NCBI GenBank assembly: GCA_012031335.1
Contig: JAAUTT010000350.1
Coordinates: 1 to 5,686, forward strand
Length of the DNA: 5,686 nucleotides
Source: Bacteroidales bacterium
GTDB taxonomy: Bacteria; Bacteroidota; Bacteroidia; Bacteroidales; JAAUTT01
Direction of reading: 5' to 3'
The stretch's first letter is position 1, and every line of letters starts with the position of its first letter. The translations under genes were made by a program, and so were the position numbers. Below are positions 1-5,686 of the stretch, one piece after another. The notes beneath the pieces were generated by a model. That model searched no databases and was not told where the DNA came from. It was given only the letters and a program-made list of their open reading frames with translations.

Positions 1-172
1 GGATAATCCTGTTAATTTATTGATTTGTAGGTCGGTTGCATTAATTTTACGTGTAAAATTTATTTCAATGGGTTCTTGTGTTTTTAATTCCGGTTCAATG
101 ACTTCTTTTTTTTCACAACTTAAAAAAAATTAAAAAGATTAAAAAAGTAACCTGTACAAAATTCGTTTTCAT
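1..172 (-). CDS. Short lipoprotein, C-terminus cut by window edge, one frameshift
   Basis: The ATG at 170-172 opens a typical lipoprotein signal peptide: MKTN, then a hydrophobic stretch rich in Phe, Leu and Ile, then a Leu-Ser-Cys lipobox and the charged start EKKEVIEPEL of the mature protein. Signal and lipobox are in different frames. The A-run at 122-129 (8 bases) would have to be 7 to join them, giving FLIFLIFLSCEKK. As written, the first frame ends at a TGA directly after the signal. The mature part continues in frame to the window edge (about 40 residues seen, ending near KINATDLQINKLTG), so the rest lies outside. The protein should be anchored by a lipidated Cys, facing the periplasm or outer surface. 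I recognise no domain. It lies 118 bases downstream of the response regulator on the same strand and may be its target. Lipoprotein call fairly sure; function unknown. Confidence 0.6.
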
Positions 173-236
173 AATTATTTAATATTAAAGTTTTAGAATT
201 AAAATAATAAAGAAATATACGGTTACCTAGTAAAAA

Positions 237-265
237 CCGACGAAGGTGATTAATTGTCCGACAAA
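237..265 (-). promoter_or_regulatory. Candidate LytTR-type operator: two direct repeats 21 bp apart
   Basis: On the minus strand, TTTGTCGG (265-258) and TTCGTCGG (244-237) are direct repeats, identical at 7 of 8 bases and starting exactly 21 bp apart, two helical turns. LytTR-domain regulators are known to bind pairs of imperfect direct repeats with this spacing. The second copy in context, ACCTTCGTC, resembles the AlgR consensus ACCGTTCGTC apart from one missing base. The pair sits 65-93 bases ahead of the lipoprotein ATG and just after the LytTR regulator gene. Functional assignment is inference from position and pattern. Confidence 0.35.
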
Positions 266-290
266 CTTATTTATTAATGGTATGAAAATT

Positions 291-1042
291 TTATAGATCG
301 AGATAAGTGATTATTTTTTCGCGATATGAATTTCCTGTAACAATTCGTGTATGGTTTTTGTCGTTCATAACAATGATGAACCTTCCCATAAAATGCTTAT
401 TTAACTCAATAATATAATTCCTGTTAATTATAAACGCCCTTTGCACCCTTATAAAATTCTCCGGTAAACGTTCTTCGAGTGATTTAAGGCAAATATCGAT
501 AATATATTCTTTTTCAAAGGTTTTAATAGTAACGTATTTTTCATCTGCCTCAAAAAACACAATTTCATTAAGTCTGACGAGCAATATTTTATTGCCTAAT
601 TTAACGGATATAGATGATAATTGATTCGCAGGTTTTATCTTCTCAGCCAAAAGTAAGAATTTTTTAATATTCTCAACATACTCTTCGGTTTGGATGCGTT
701 GCAATTTTTTTGATGGTAAGGTTAAAACGTTCTTCTTCAATTGGTTTTAAAAGATAATCAATTGAGTTTGTTTCAAAAGCTTTAAGTGCAAACTGGTCGT
801 AGGCCGTGGTAAAAACTATCAAGGGTATGAAATTGAGTTTTTCTATTAATTCAAATCCATTCAACCCGGGCATTTGAATATCTAAAAATAAGATCCGGAA
901 TAGTTCGATTAATCAAATCCAATGCAGTTTTTCCATCCGAAGCTTCACCTATTACCAGTATTTCACCATAATTTTGAAGAAGACGTTTTATCCGTCCTCT
1001 TGCATATGCTTCATCATCAATTATTAAAGCTCTAAATGCCAT
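291..1042 (-). CDS. LytTR-family response regulator (REC + LytTR), two frameshifts
   Basis: The coding sequence runs from ATG (1040-1042) to TAA (291-293) in three frames. Piece one is a receiver-domain N-terminus with the acidic pair Asp9-Asp10 (ALIIDDEAYARGRIKR). Piece two carries the phospho-acceptor Asp (about residue 55, codon 880-882, in LDIQMPGLNG), the conserved Thr region FTTAYDQFALKAF and the Lys of LLKPI. Piece three is a LytTR DNA-binding domain with VFFEADEKYVTI, FIRVQRAFIINRNYI and a final SYREKI. The pieces join if the A-run at 884-888 is changed by +2 or -1 base, and if the T-run at 705-711 is 6 instead of 7. The repaired length, about 250 residues, is normal for the family. 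As written, the first frame stops just before the phospho-acceptor. The start lies inside the end of the kinase gene (11-base overlap), so the two are very likely co-translated. The protein should be a cytoplasmic transcription factor activated by that kinase. Confidence 0.85.
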
Positions 1043-2637
1043 TTTTTAAAATGATTGTTATGTTTTTTTCATCACCATTATGCATTTCAATCTTATATTT
1101 TGCAGGATACAGAATATCAAGCTATCGCAATACTTGCAACCATAACCAGAATCAATTAATAGGAAGTCAGGACCCGTGTCATAAATCTTAATAATTAGTT
1201 GTTCATCAACCATATAAATGGTTATTGTAATTTTGCCTCCATTTTGGTTTTTAGAGATACCATGTTTTATCGCGTTTTCAATAAGTGGTTGAAGAAGAAA
1301 TTTCGGAATCATAATCATTTCAATTTCTTTAGGATAATCAAACATGTATTGAAGATTATTACCGAATCGTTCTTTTTCAATATTCAGATAAATTTCAGCA
1401 ATTTCAATTTCATTTTTTAAAAGGTTAAAATCACTCTTATCTTTATTTACGGCATACCTGAACAATTTTGCAAGCGATAGGGCCATTCTTTCGGTTCTCA
1501 AAGAATCTGTCCAACACAATTCTGCAATTGAATTCAGTGCATTGTATAAAAAATGGGGATTAATACGTGATTCCAACGCGTTTAGGTCAGAACGGATTTT
1601 TAATTCATTTAACCTCAAAATTTCAAGTTCCCTTTCTTTTTGCAAAACCATCTTTTGATAATATATGTAATTGTTAATTAATCGAATGATACCAATTAGT
1701 ATTCCACATAAAATCACATATTCAACTGATAAAAATTGAGTTGAAATCATTTTACCAGTCACCTTATCACAAAGGTTATAAATAAAATACAAACTTGTTA
1801 TTAAAAAAACATGCTTAAATACTGAACCCAGAACATTTTTTTCTTTTTAAGCAATAAGTTCTCAGTGATATATACAAGATTTGCTGGAATCATGGCAATT
1901 AACATCAAACTCAAATATAGGGAAAGAGGTAAGTTTAACTGAAAATGACCAGTAACTAACAGGATAACAATAATTATTGGAATAATAAAAAACAGCACCC
2001 TAAAATTAAATATTAACCAATTACTCTTCAGGTTTATATGGAAAACAGAAAAATAAAAAACAGTCCTTTTTCCTGTGAAAAACAAAACAGGAACAAGTAA
2101 ACACATGATTATAATAATCTTCATCATATTTTCATAGCGATACCTGTCCCAAACCAACAAGCTGCGATTATTTATATTCTGTGGAGTATTAATGTGATAA
2201 AACATAAAGTACTGGGCAAGTATAAAACGATCAGCATCGGAGTAATAGTCAATCTTACTGGCTGGATTAAAGATACTTTTTTCATACCTTTTTGAATCAT
2301 GAAAATGATAAGGTGAGAGTATAGCTTTAGTGAAATTTTTAAGTAAAAGATGGTTTCTTTCTAGCTGTGAAATACCATCTGAATTTATTAGGACAAGAAT
2401 TTTATAATCATAACAATCGATGTAATTGTAAATCATTGTATCAGGTTTTACCAATGGTGAAAAAGTTGTTGTACCATCATTAAATACCTGATCTTTTTTG
2501 ATAAAATGCAGGGTTAAATTGGGGTCTTTATCATTTATTTTTATTTCAAACGGGATGGTTTTCTGTAATTGATTGATAATACTGTTTATCTGATGAATAT
2601 CTTCTTGAGACGGAACTCCTTTTATACCGATGTTCAT
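1032..2637 (-). CDS. LytS-type sensor histidine kinase with DUF2927-like domain and membrane segments, frameshifted
   Basis: The first part (from ATG 2635-2637) holds about 150 residues resembling DUF2927: a LERNHLLLKNFTKAIL segment, then KSIFNPASKIDYYSDADRFI, which recalls the family's SIFND...LT..D pattern. About five hydrophobic segments follow (for example IIIIMCLLVPVLFF and LLFIIPIIIVILL-like stretches). After a coiled-coil-like linker comes a His_kinase domain with the phospho-acceptor His in RINPHFLYNALNS (codon 1553-1555), an N box PLIENAIKHG, a G1-like DTGPDF and GYG. The first frame ends at TAA 1801-1803. Making the T-run at 1836-1842 eight bases instead of seven joins it to the kinase frame through KKNVLGSVFKHVFLITSLYF. 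The C-terminus is broken again near 1119-1141, after which DILYPAKYKIEMHNGD and ITIILKNGI run to TAG 1032-1034. A cytoplasmic domain without signal peptide ahead of the membrane segments would be odd, so this is probably the second half of one gene starting at 3618. Confidence 0.75.
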
Positions 2638-3618
2638 CTGCAGATGTTATTTAGGTTTTTGTAAAGTGAATCGATATCGAATCCATATATTACCTCTTTA
2701 AAATGATCGAAACCAAAAGAAGTTATATCCGAAGGAGAAAAAAAGGTTTTTGAGAAGAAATTCAATTTTTTTTCTTTATCGGGTAATCCTAACGTTTTTC
2801 TAACAACTGGATTTGAAGTTTCAAGGAATATAAAATTTCTATCATTTCGGGATCGTTATGGGTAGAAAACCTCATTGAGATGTATTCAACTGATTTTAAA
2901 AGATTACGTGATATATAAAAACGAACAACTGTATCACTAACGTTCAACCCATGCCAATCGGTATATGTTATTCTATCACCCGAGGGGGGATTATAAAAAG
3001 ACATAAACCGTTCTTTTTGGGTTGAGTAAACTAAAGTAAATTCTATCATATCGTTAATTATAACTGCTGTTAACCTTTTAATTTTAAGATCGGGCGCAAT
3101 TACTTCAGCATTAAACTCAATGTTTGCCTGTGTCAAGGTATTTTTTTCGTTCAAAAGTGATTGTTGTAAATCAGCTGATTTAATTAATCTGTCCAAAAGA
3201 TTTTCTCCTGCAATTTTCAAAGTATAATGAAGAAAGATAAAGTTTAAGTCTTTATTCGGATCTGAAATATCTGAAAAGCGAAAAGTGATTTCATTGGTTT
3301 GTTTTAGTAATTCGTTTTTTATGTAAAAAGTTGTTATGGAATCATTTTTTTTTAATGCCATTCGGATCAAAATAGGAGATAACATTTCCATGAGGGGGGT
3401 TAAAAAAAGAAAGGAAACGATCTTTTTGGCTCAAATATTCTAATGTAAACTTCACCGAATCACCGGTAAAAGGAAGTAGAACTTTTTTATCTGGAGATCC
3501 TTAGCAGAAAATTCTTCAAGATATTTAAGTTCAAATCGTTTATCATTAATTGATTGAGGGTTTGCCTTAATGAATAAAGTAGAAATGAAAAAGCAATTAT
3601 AAACAAATAATTATACAT
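2634..3618 (-). CDS. Secreted sensor region with two tandem homologous domains, probably the N-terminus of the kinase, frameshifted
   Basis: I chose the ATG at 3616-3618 because it opens a clear signal peptide, MYNYLFIIAFFISTLFIKA followed by NPQSINDKR, once the A-run at 3588-3592 is taken as 6. Further joins are needed at 3483-3488 (6 should be 7), 3345-3353 (9 should be 8) and 2795-2799 (5 should be 6). The repaired product has two copies of an 80-residue unit, each with an FTL.Y..QK.RF.SF.NPP.G core (3212-3455 and 2810-3046). A tail follows with GLPDKEKKLNFF, SPSDITSFGFDHFKE and SLYKNLNNICR, ending at TGA 2634-2636. That TGA shares four bases (ATGA) with the next start. I do not recognise the repeated domain; its alternating hydrophobic pattern suggests beta strands. 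As an exported sensor facing outwards, it would supply the input to the kinase that follows. It could be a separate co-translated protein, but a single fused gene is more likely. Confidence 0.55.
2810..3046 (-). repeat. Sensor tandem domain, second copy
   Basis: The translation begins IEFTLVYSTQKERFMSFYNP and later has FYISRNLLK, RFSTHNDP and YSLKLQI. It aligns without large gaps to the unit at 3212-3455, with shared F-T-L, Q-K, R-F, S-F, N-P-P-x-G, D, F-Y-I, L-L-K, R-F-S and D-P. By eye about 40 percent of positions are identical. This is a protein-level duplication; the DNA copies are too diverged to be a recent repeat. Confidence 0.6.
3212..3455 (-). repeat. Sensor tandem domain, first copy
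   Basis: The translation begins VKFTLEYLSQKDRFLSFFNP and later has FYIKNELLK, RFSDISDP and HYTLKI, read across the homopolymer frameshift at 3345-3353. The match to the second copy continues on both sides of that frameshift. This independently shows that the two frames belong to one original reading frame. Confidence 0.6.
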
Positions 3619-3639
3619 GTCAATTTCAAAACTTTTTAC

Positions 3640-3669
3640 CAAATTAAGAAACCATGAAATATTTATCAA
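3640..3669 (-). promoter_or_regulatory. Weak candidate promoter for the sensor-kinase operon
   Basis: On the minus strand, TTG (3669-3667), a 19-base spacer and TTAATTTG (3647-3640) resemble the Bacteroidota -33 TTTG / -7 TAnnTTTG pair, with the -7 element matching 7 of 8 positions. The ATG follows 21 bases later, with no Shine-Dalgarno sequence. In such AT-rich DNA, chance matches are common. Confidence 0.25.
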
Positions 3670-3731
3670 TATAAATTAGATAAACTATGTATATGAAATG
3701 ACAAAATATGTCTTTTAAAGAAACAAATCTT

Positions 3732-3754
3732 ATTTGGGTAATTATAACCCAAAT
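3732..3754 (-). terminator. Hairpin after rnz, possible terminator
   Basis: ATTTGGGT (3732-3739) and ACCCAAAT (3747-3754) form a perfect 8-bp stem with a 7-base loop, 77 bases past the rnz stop and ahead of the sensor gene. In the rnz direction it is followed by AAGATTTGTTTCTTT, T-rich but not a clean U-tract. The position between two same-strand units fits termination of the STAS-rnz transcript. The role is inferred. Confidence 0.4.
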
Positions 3755-3831
3755 GTAAAAAAAGAATGTTTTGATTTTCGCTTATGGCTTACACAGATGG
3801 CTTTGAAGTTGCGTTTGGCGTTTCAGGGTTT

Positions 3832-4763
3832 TTATTTTACACGCACCAACGGTACTAAATATTCTCTTCCGTCTTCAACCGCTTCCGTATTCAGGAATAT
3901 TTCACGGGCTTCCTTTTCCAATAATTCAGTTGTTGTATAGCGGGTAGAAAAATGACCGATGAGCAGTTTTTCAGCATTTGCTTCCATTGCCACGTTTGCT
4001 GCCTGTGCTGCAGTTGAATGCAAAGTGAGTTTTGCCAGGTCTTTGTCCCTGTTCAAAAAAGTTGCTTCATGATACAACAAAGAGACATTTTTAATGCGTC
4101 CGGCCAAATCTTTTTTGTAAGCTGTATCGCTGCAATAGGCAAATGATCTTTTTTTAAAAGGAGGTAAGGTAAGAATTTCGTTGGGAATAATTTTTCCATT
4201 TTCTGAAATATAATCACTTCCTTCTTTTATTTTAACAATATCCCTAATGGGAATGGAATATTGTGCAATAGCCTCGGGCTTAATGTTTCTGGGTTTTTCC
4301 TTTTCGGTAAATAAAAATCCGGCTGACGGAATCCGGTGTTTCAGAGGAAGCGTTTGAACAGTTATATGTTTATCCTCAAAAATCACCTCTTGTTTTTTCG
4401 GTTTAAAGGGGACAAGATGAATTTGATAGGCGAGATCCTGCCCAAAATGAAGCTTGAAAAAGTCAATAAAACGACTTAGTTCCTGAAGTGCATGAACATG
4501 AAGATCATTTTTCCGGCCAAGCATGTTTAACGTTGAAAACAGTCCTGGTAATCCAAAAACATGATCGCCATGCAGATGACTGATAAAAATATGATTGATG
4601 CGGCTTAGCTTAATTTTAAATTTACGCAATTGTATTTGTGTACCTTCTCCGCAATCGATTAAATAAAAGTGCTCATGTACATTAAGTACATGAGCACTTC
4701 GGAAATCTTTTAGACGTAGGCAATGCAGAGCTAGCTGCCCAGGACCGTCAAAGAAAATGACAT
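3832..4763 (-). CDS. rnz: Ribonuclease Z (tRNA 3'-end endonuclease), N-terminal part frameshifted
   Basis: RNase Z removes the 3' trailer from precursor tRNAs and belongs to the metallo-beta-lactamase fold. The main frame shows the metal-binding motif ISHLHGDHVFG, then the conserved Asp in YCSDTAY, YHEATF, a His in LHSTAAQAA and GHFSTRY near the end, and stops at TAA 3832-3834. The normal N-terminus is present in other frames. ATG 4761-4763 gives MSFSLTVLGS; after an extra base near 4733 comes SSALPTSKRFP; after another near 4699-4700 comes SAHVLNVHEHFYLIDCGEGT and the main frame. Removing both bases gives 309 residues, the usual size. A start at 4629 would drop the conserved first strand and the DCGEGTQ segment, so it is rejected. 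The start lies 9 bases after the STAS stop, so the two are probably one operon. An essential-type gene with two indels points to sequence error instead of loss. Confidence 0.93.
4667..4699. repeat. Perfect 14-bp inverted repeat inside rnz
   Basis: AAGTGCTCATGTAC (4667-4680) and GTACATGAGCACTT (4686-4699) are exact reverse complements around the 5-base loop ATTAA. The repeat lies in the codons for SAHVLNVHEHF of RNase Z, and one of the gene's two indels sits exactly at its outer edge (4699-4700). It could form a strong hairpin in DNA or mRNA. Confidence 0.9.
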
Positions 4764-4772
4764 TTTAAATAT

Positions 4773-5123
4773 CTATTTGCCTGTCTCAGCAATCAGTTTT
4801 GCGCCTTCATCAACCGAACTGGTGATGTTGAGCACGGTATCCAATTGTGAAATAGTAATCAACCTCTCAACAGCATCATTTAAACCTGTAAGTACAAACG
4901 TTCCGTTTGCGTTTTTACACAACCTGTTGGCCACAAGAATGGCACTAAGTCCGGAGGAATCACAGTACCTGCATTTCGTAAGATCAAGTACGATGTTCTT
5001 TTCACCATTACCCGAAACCAGAACAAGTTCTGATTTTAGTGTTGGAGCAATGTGAGTATCAAGTTTCTCCTCCAATACCTGAATTAATGTAAATTCGTTT
5101 CGCTTTTCAATTTTAAATTCCAT
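4773..5123 (-). CDS. STAS-domain protein, anti-sigma factor antagonist type
   Basis: This is a complete 116-residue single STAS domain, the normal length for SpoIIAA/RsbV-like proteins. The ATG (5121-5123) starts MEFKIEKRNEFTLIQV. The core NIVLDLTKCRYCDSSGLSAI contains the Asp-Ser-Ser-Gly-Leu motif whose Ser is the usual phosphorylation site in this family. VERLITISQLDTVLNI matches the C-terminal helix region. Known relatives bind an anti-sigma kinase when unphosphorylated and so release a sigma factor or other partner. No such kinase is in the window, so the partner is unknown. It is the only gene here besides the partial right-end one with no frame break. The next gene, rnz, starts 9 bases after its TAG, suggesting one transcript. 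A candidate promoter lies about 60 bases upstream. Family assignment is sure; the precise role is inferred. Confidence 0.93.
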   Translation of the reverse strand: MEFKIEKRNEFTLIQVLEEKLDTHIAPTLKSELVLVSGNGEKNIVLDLTKCRYCDSSGLSAILVANRLCKNANGTFVLTGLNDAVERLITISQLDTVLNITSSVDEGAKLIAETGK

Positions 5124-5461
5124 ATTGAGAAGTGTTAGATATTTAAAAAATTATTCAATAGATGAGACTATTTTTAACGAAAATACAAAGTTATTTCTAG
5201 TCGTTAATCTAAAGACTAAAGCGATCCTTGGCTATATTATTTATAAGAATTCTTTAAACTATTCATTTAGATAATGAGCCAATTTTTTAGTTCTCAAACC
5301 CTTATTGATTTTTCTTTCTAGCAAAGGAATAAAGGTTTCATTTACACTTTGCCAATAAAAAATCAAAATCAAGTATCTGAGTCTATAAACGGGAGAATAA
5401 AAAGCTTTAATTGCAGAAAAATTAATTAACACAAGATACCTATTCATCCGTTCCAACACAA
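5124..5461. other. Intergenic stretch without a supported gene
   Basis: Apart from the candidate -7 element, this holds only AT-rich DNA. An open frame of 66 codons on the minus strand (5259-5459, TTG start, inner ATG MNRYLVLINF) has no recognisable motif, is rich in Leu, Ile, Tyr and Lys as random AT-rich DNA would be, and lies divergent to the plus-strand gene that follows. A plus-strand frame over the same bases is broken by stops. Neither is convincing. Confidence 0.4.
5186..5193 (-). promoter_or_regulatory. Candidate -7 element for STAS-rnz
   Basis: Minus-strand TAACTTTG matches the Bacteroidota -7 consensus TAnnTTTG at all fixed positions, 62 bases ahead of the STAS ATG. I see no clear TTTG at the -33 position; the nearest is TTTA with a short spacer. 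No Shine-Dalgarno sequence precedes the ATG. Confidence 0.4.
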
Positions 5462-5686
5462 ATGATTAAGGACGAATCTGGATATCAAGTTAGTGCTTGG
5501 AGAGCAGCAAGTCATATTTATCATTCTAATGGTTTAGGAGTGAAGCCTGAAGATTATGGTAGCACGCAAAAACAATTAAATAAAATGCAAGGTAATTTGA
5601 TAAGTTATGTCCAACGAGGTGAACCTTTACCTTCTATTGAGCATGTTAGAGCCTACCAATCAGCTCTAGTAAAAAATTGTGAATTA
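5462..5686 (+). CDS. Hypothetical protein, C-terminus cut by window edge
   Basis: From ATG 5462-5464 an open frame runs 75 codons without a stop to the window end: MIKDESGYQVSAWRAAS, then HIYHSNGLGVKPEDYGS, TQKQLNKMQGNLISYVQ and RGEPLPSIEHVRAYQSALV. The mix of residues (Trp, Gly, Pro, Gln and few Phe/Ile/Lys runs) looks like a real soluble protein rather than chance AT-rich translation. The in-frame stop TAA at 5423-5425 makes this the first ATG. There is no ribosome binding site, so the true start could be lost to a frame break upstream. It is the only plus-strand gene, facing away from STAS-rnz. I do not recognise the family, see no signal peptide or membrane segment, and propose no function. 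Confidence 0.5.
   Translation, partial: MIKDESGYQVSAWRAASHIYHSNGLGVKPEDYGSTQKQLNKMQGNLISYVQRGEPLPSIEHVRAYQSALVKNCEL

Noticed and set aside
220..239. Terminator hairpin CGGTT/AACCG between regulator and lipoprotein
   Set aside because: Only 5 bp with a 10-base loop and no T-tract; more likely chance.
291..740. A stand-alone 149-residue LytTR protein with a TTG start
   Set aside because: The first residues are out-of-frame receiver-domain sequence; the true gene starts at 1042 and is split by frameshifts.
1199..1420. Plus-strand open frame of 73 codons
   Set aside because: It lies wholly opposite the conserved histidine kinase core and reads as Phe/Asn/Ile-rich antisense of it.
705..3592. 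Programmed ribosomal frameshifting as an explanation for the split genes
   Set aside because: Too many sites in both directions, no consistent slippery motif or downstream structure, and rnz has non-homopolymer breaks.
3619..3669. N-terminal extension of the sensor to a TTG at 3669
   Set aside because: The ATG at 3616-3618 starts a standard signal peptide directly; the extension would put extra polar residues ahead of it.
3690..3730. Second pair of LytTR-like repeats ahead of the sensor gene (TTTGTT and TTTGTC, 22 apart)
   Set aside because: The match is short and made of T-rich bases common in this DNA.
3734..3940. Plus-strand open frame of 68 codons
   Set aside because: Its first part covers the hairpin and intergenic DNA and the rest is antisense to the rnz end; no motif.
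4777..5055. Plus-strand open frame of 92 codons
   Set aside because: It is the antisense shadow of the intact STAS gene.

Overview
The window is AT-rich DNA (about two thirds A+T by eye) that reads like a member of the Bacteroidota. The evidence is a LytS/LytTR-type two-component pair, an STAS-domain gene directly ahead of an RNase Z gene of Bacteroidota type, a short lipoprotein with a Leu-Ser-Cys lipobox, no Shine-Dalgarno sequences ahead of the starts, and a TAnnTTTG-like promoter element. Nearly everything is on the minus strand, so transcription runs from high to low coordinates.

Layout from right to left. At 5462-5686 the start of an unrecognised plus-strand gene runs off the window. 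5124-5461 is mostly non-coding and holds a candidate promoter for 4773-5123, a complete STAS-domain anti-sigma factor antagonist. It is followed after 9 bases by rnz (RNase Z, 3832-4763), whose N-terminal part is out of frame at two points. After a short gap with a hairpin (3732-3754) comes a signalling cluster. It has a secreted sensor region with two tandem homologous domains (2634-3618), a DUF2927-like domain with membrane segments and a LytS-type histidine kinase (1032-2637), and a LytTR response regulator (291-1042). A short lipoprotein is cut by the left edge (1-172).

The main observation is that the true reading frames of five gene regions are broken by single-base indels, mostly in A/T homopolymers. 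When those are bridged, the protein pieces join into sensible domains: a roughly 863-residue membrane sensor kinase, a roughly 250-residue response regulator, a 309-residue RNase Z and a lipoprotein. Because the housekeeping rnz is also affected, uncorrected sequencing error is the likeliest cause. Real decay of the kinase cluster, or slippage-tolerant expression, is not excluded.

Functionally, the kinase would sense something outside the cytoplasmic membrane and phosphorylate the LytTR regulator, whose gene overlaps it by 11 bases. Two 8-bp direct repeats exactly 21 bp apart lie just upstream of the lipoprotein gene. This is the geometry LytTR proteins bind, so that gene may be the local target. 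STAS and rnz form a separate two-gene unit.
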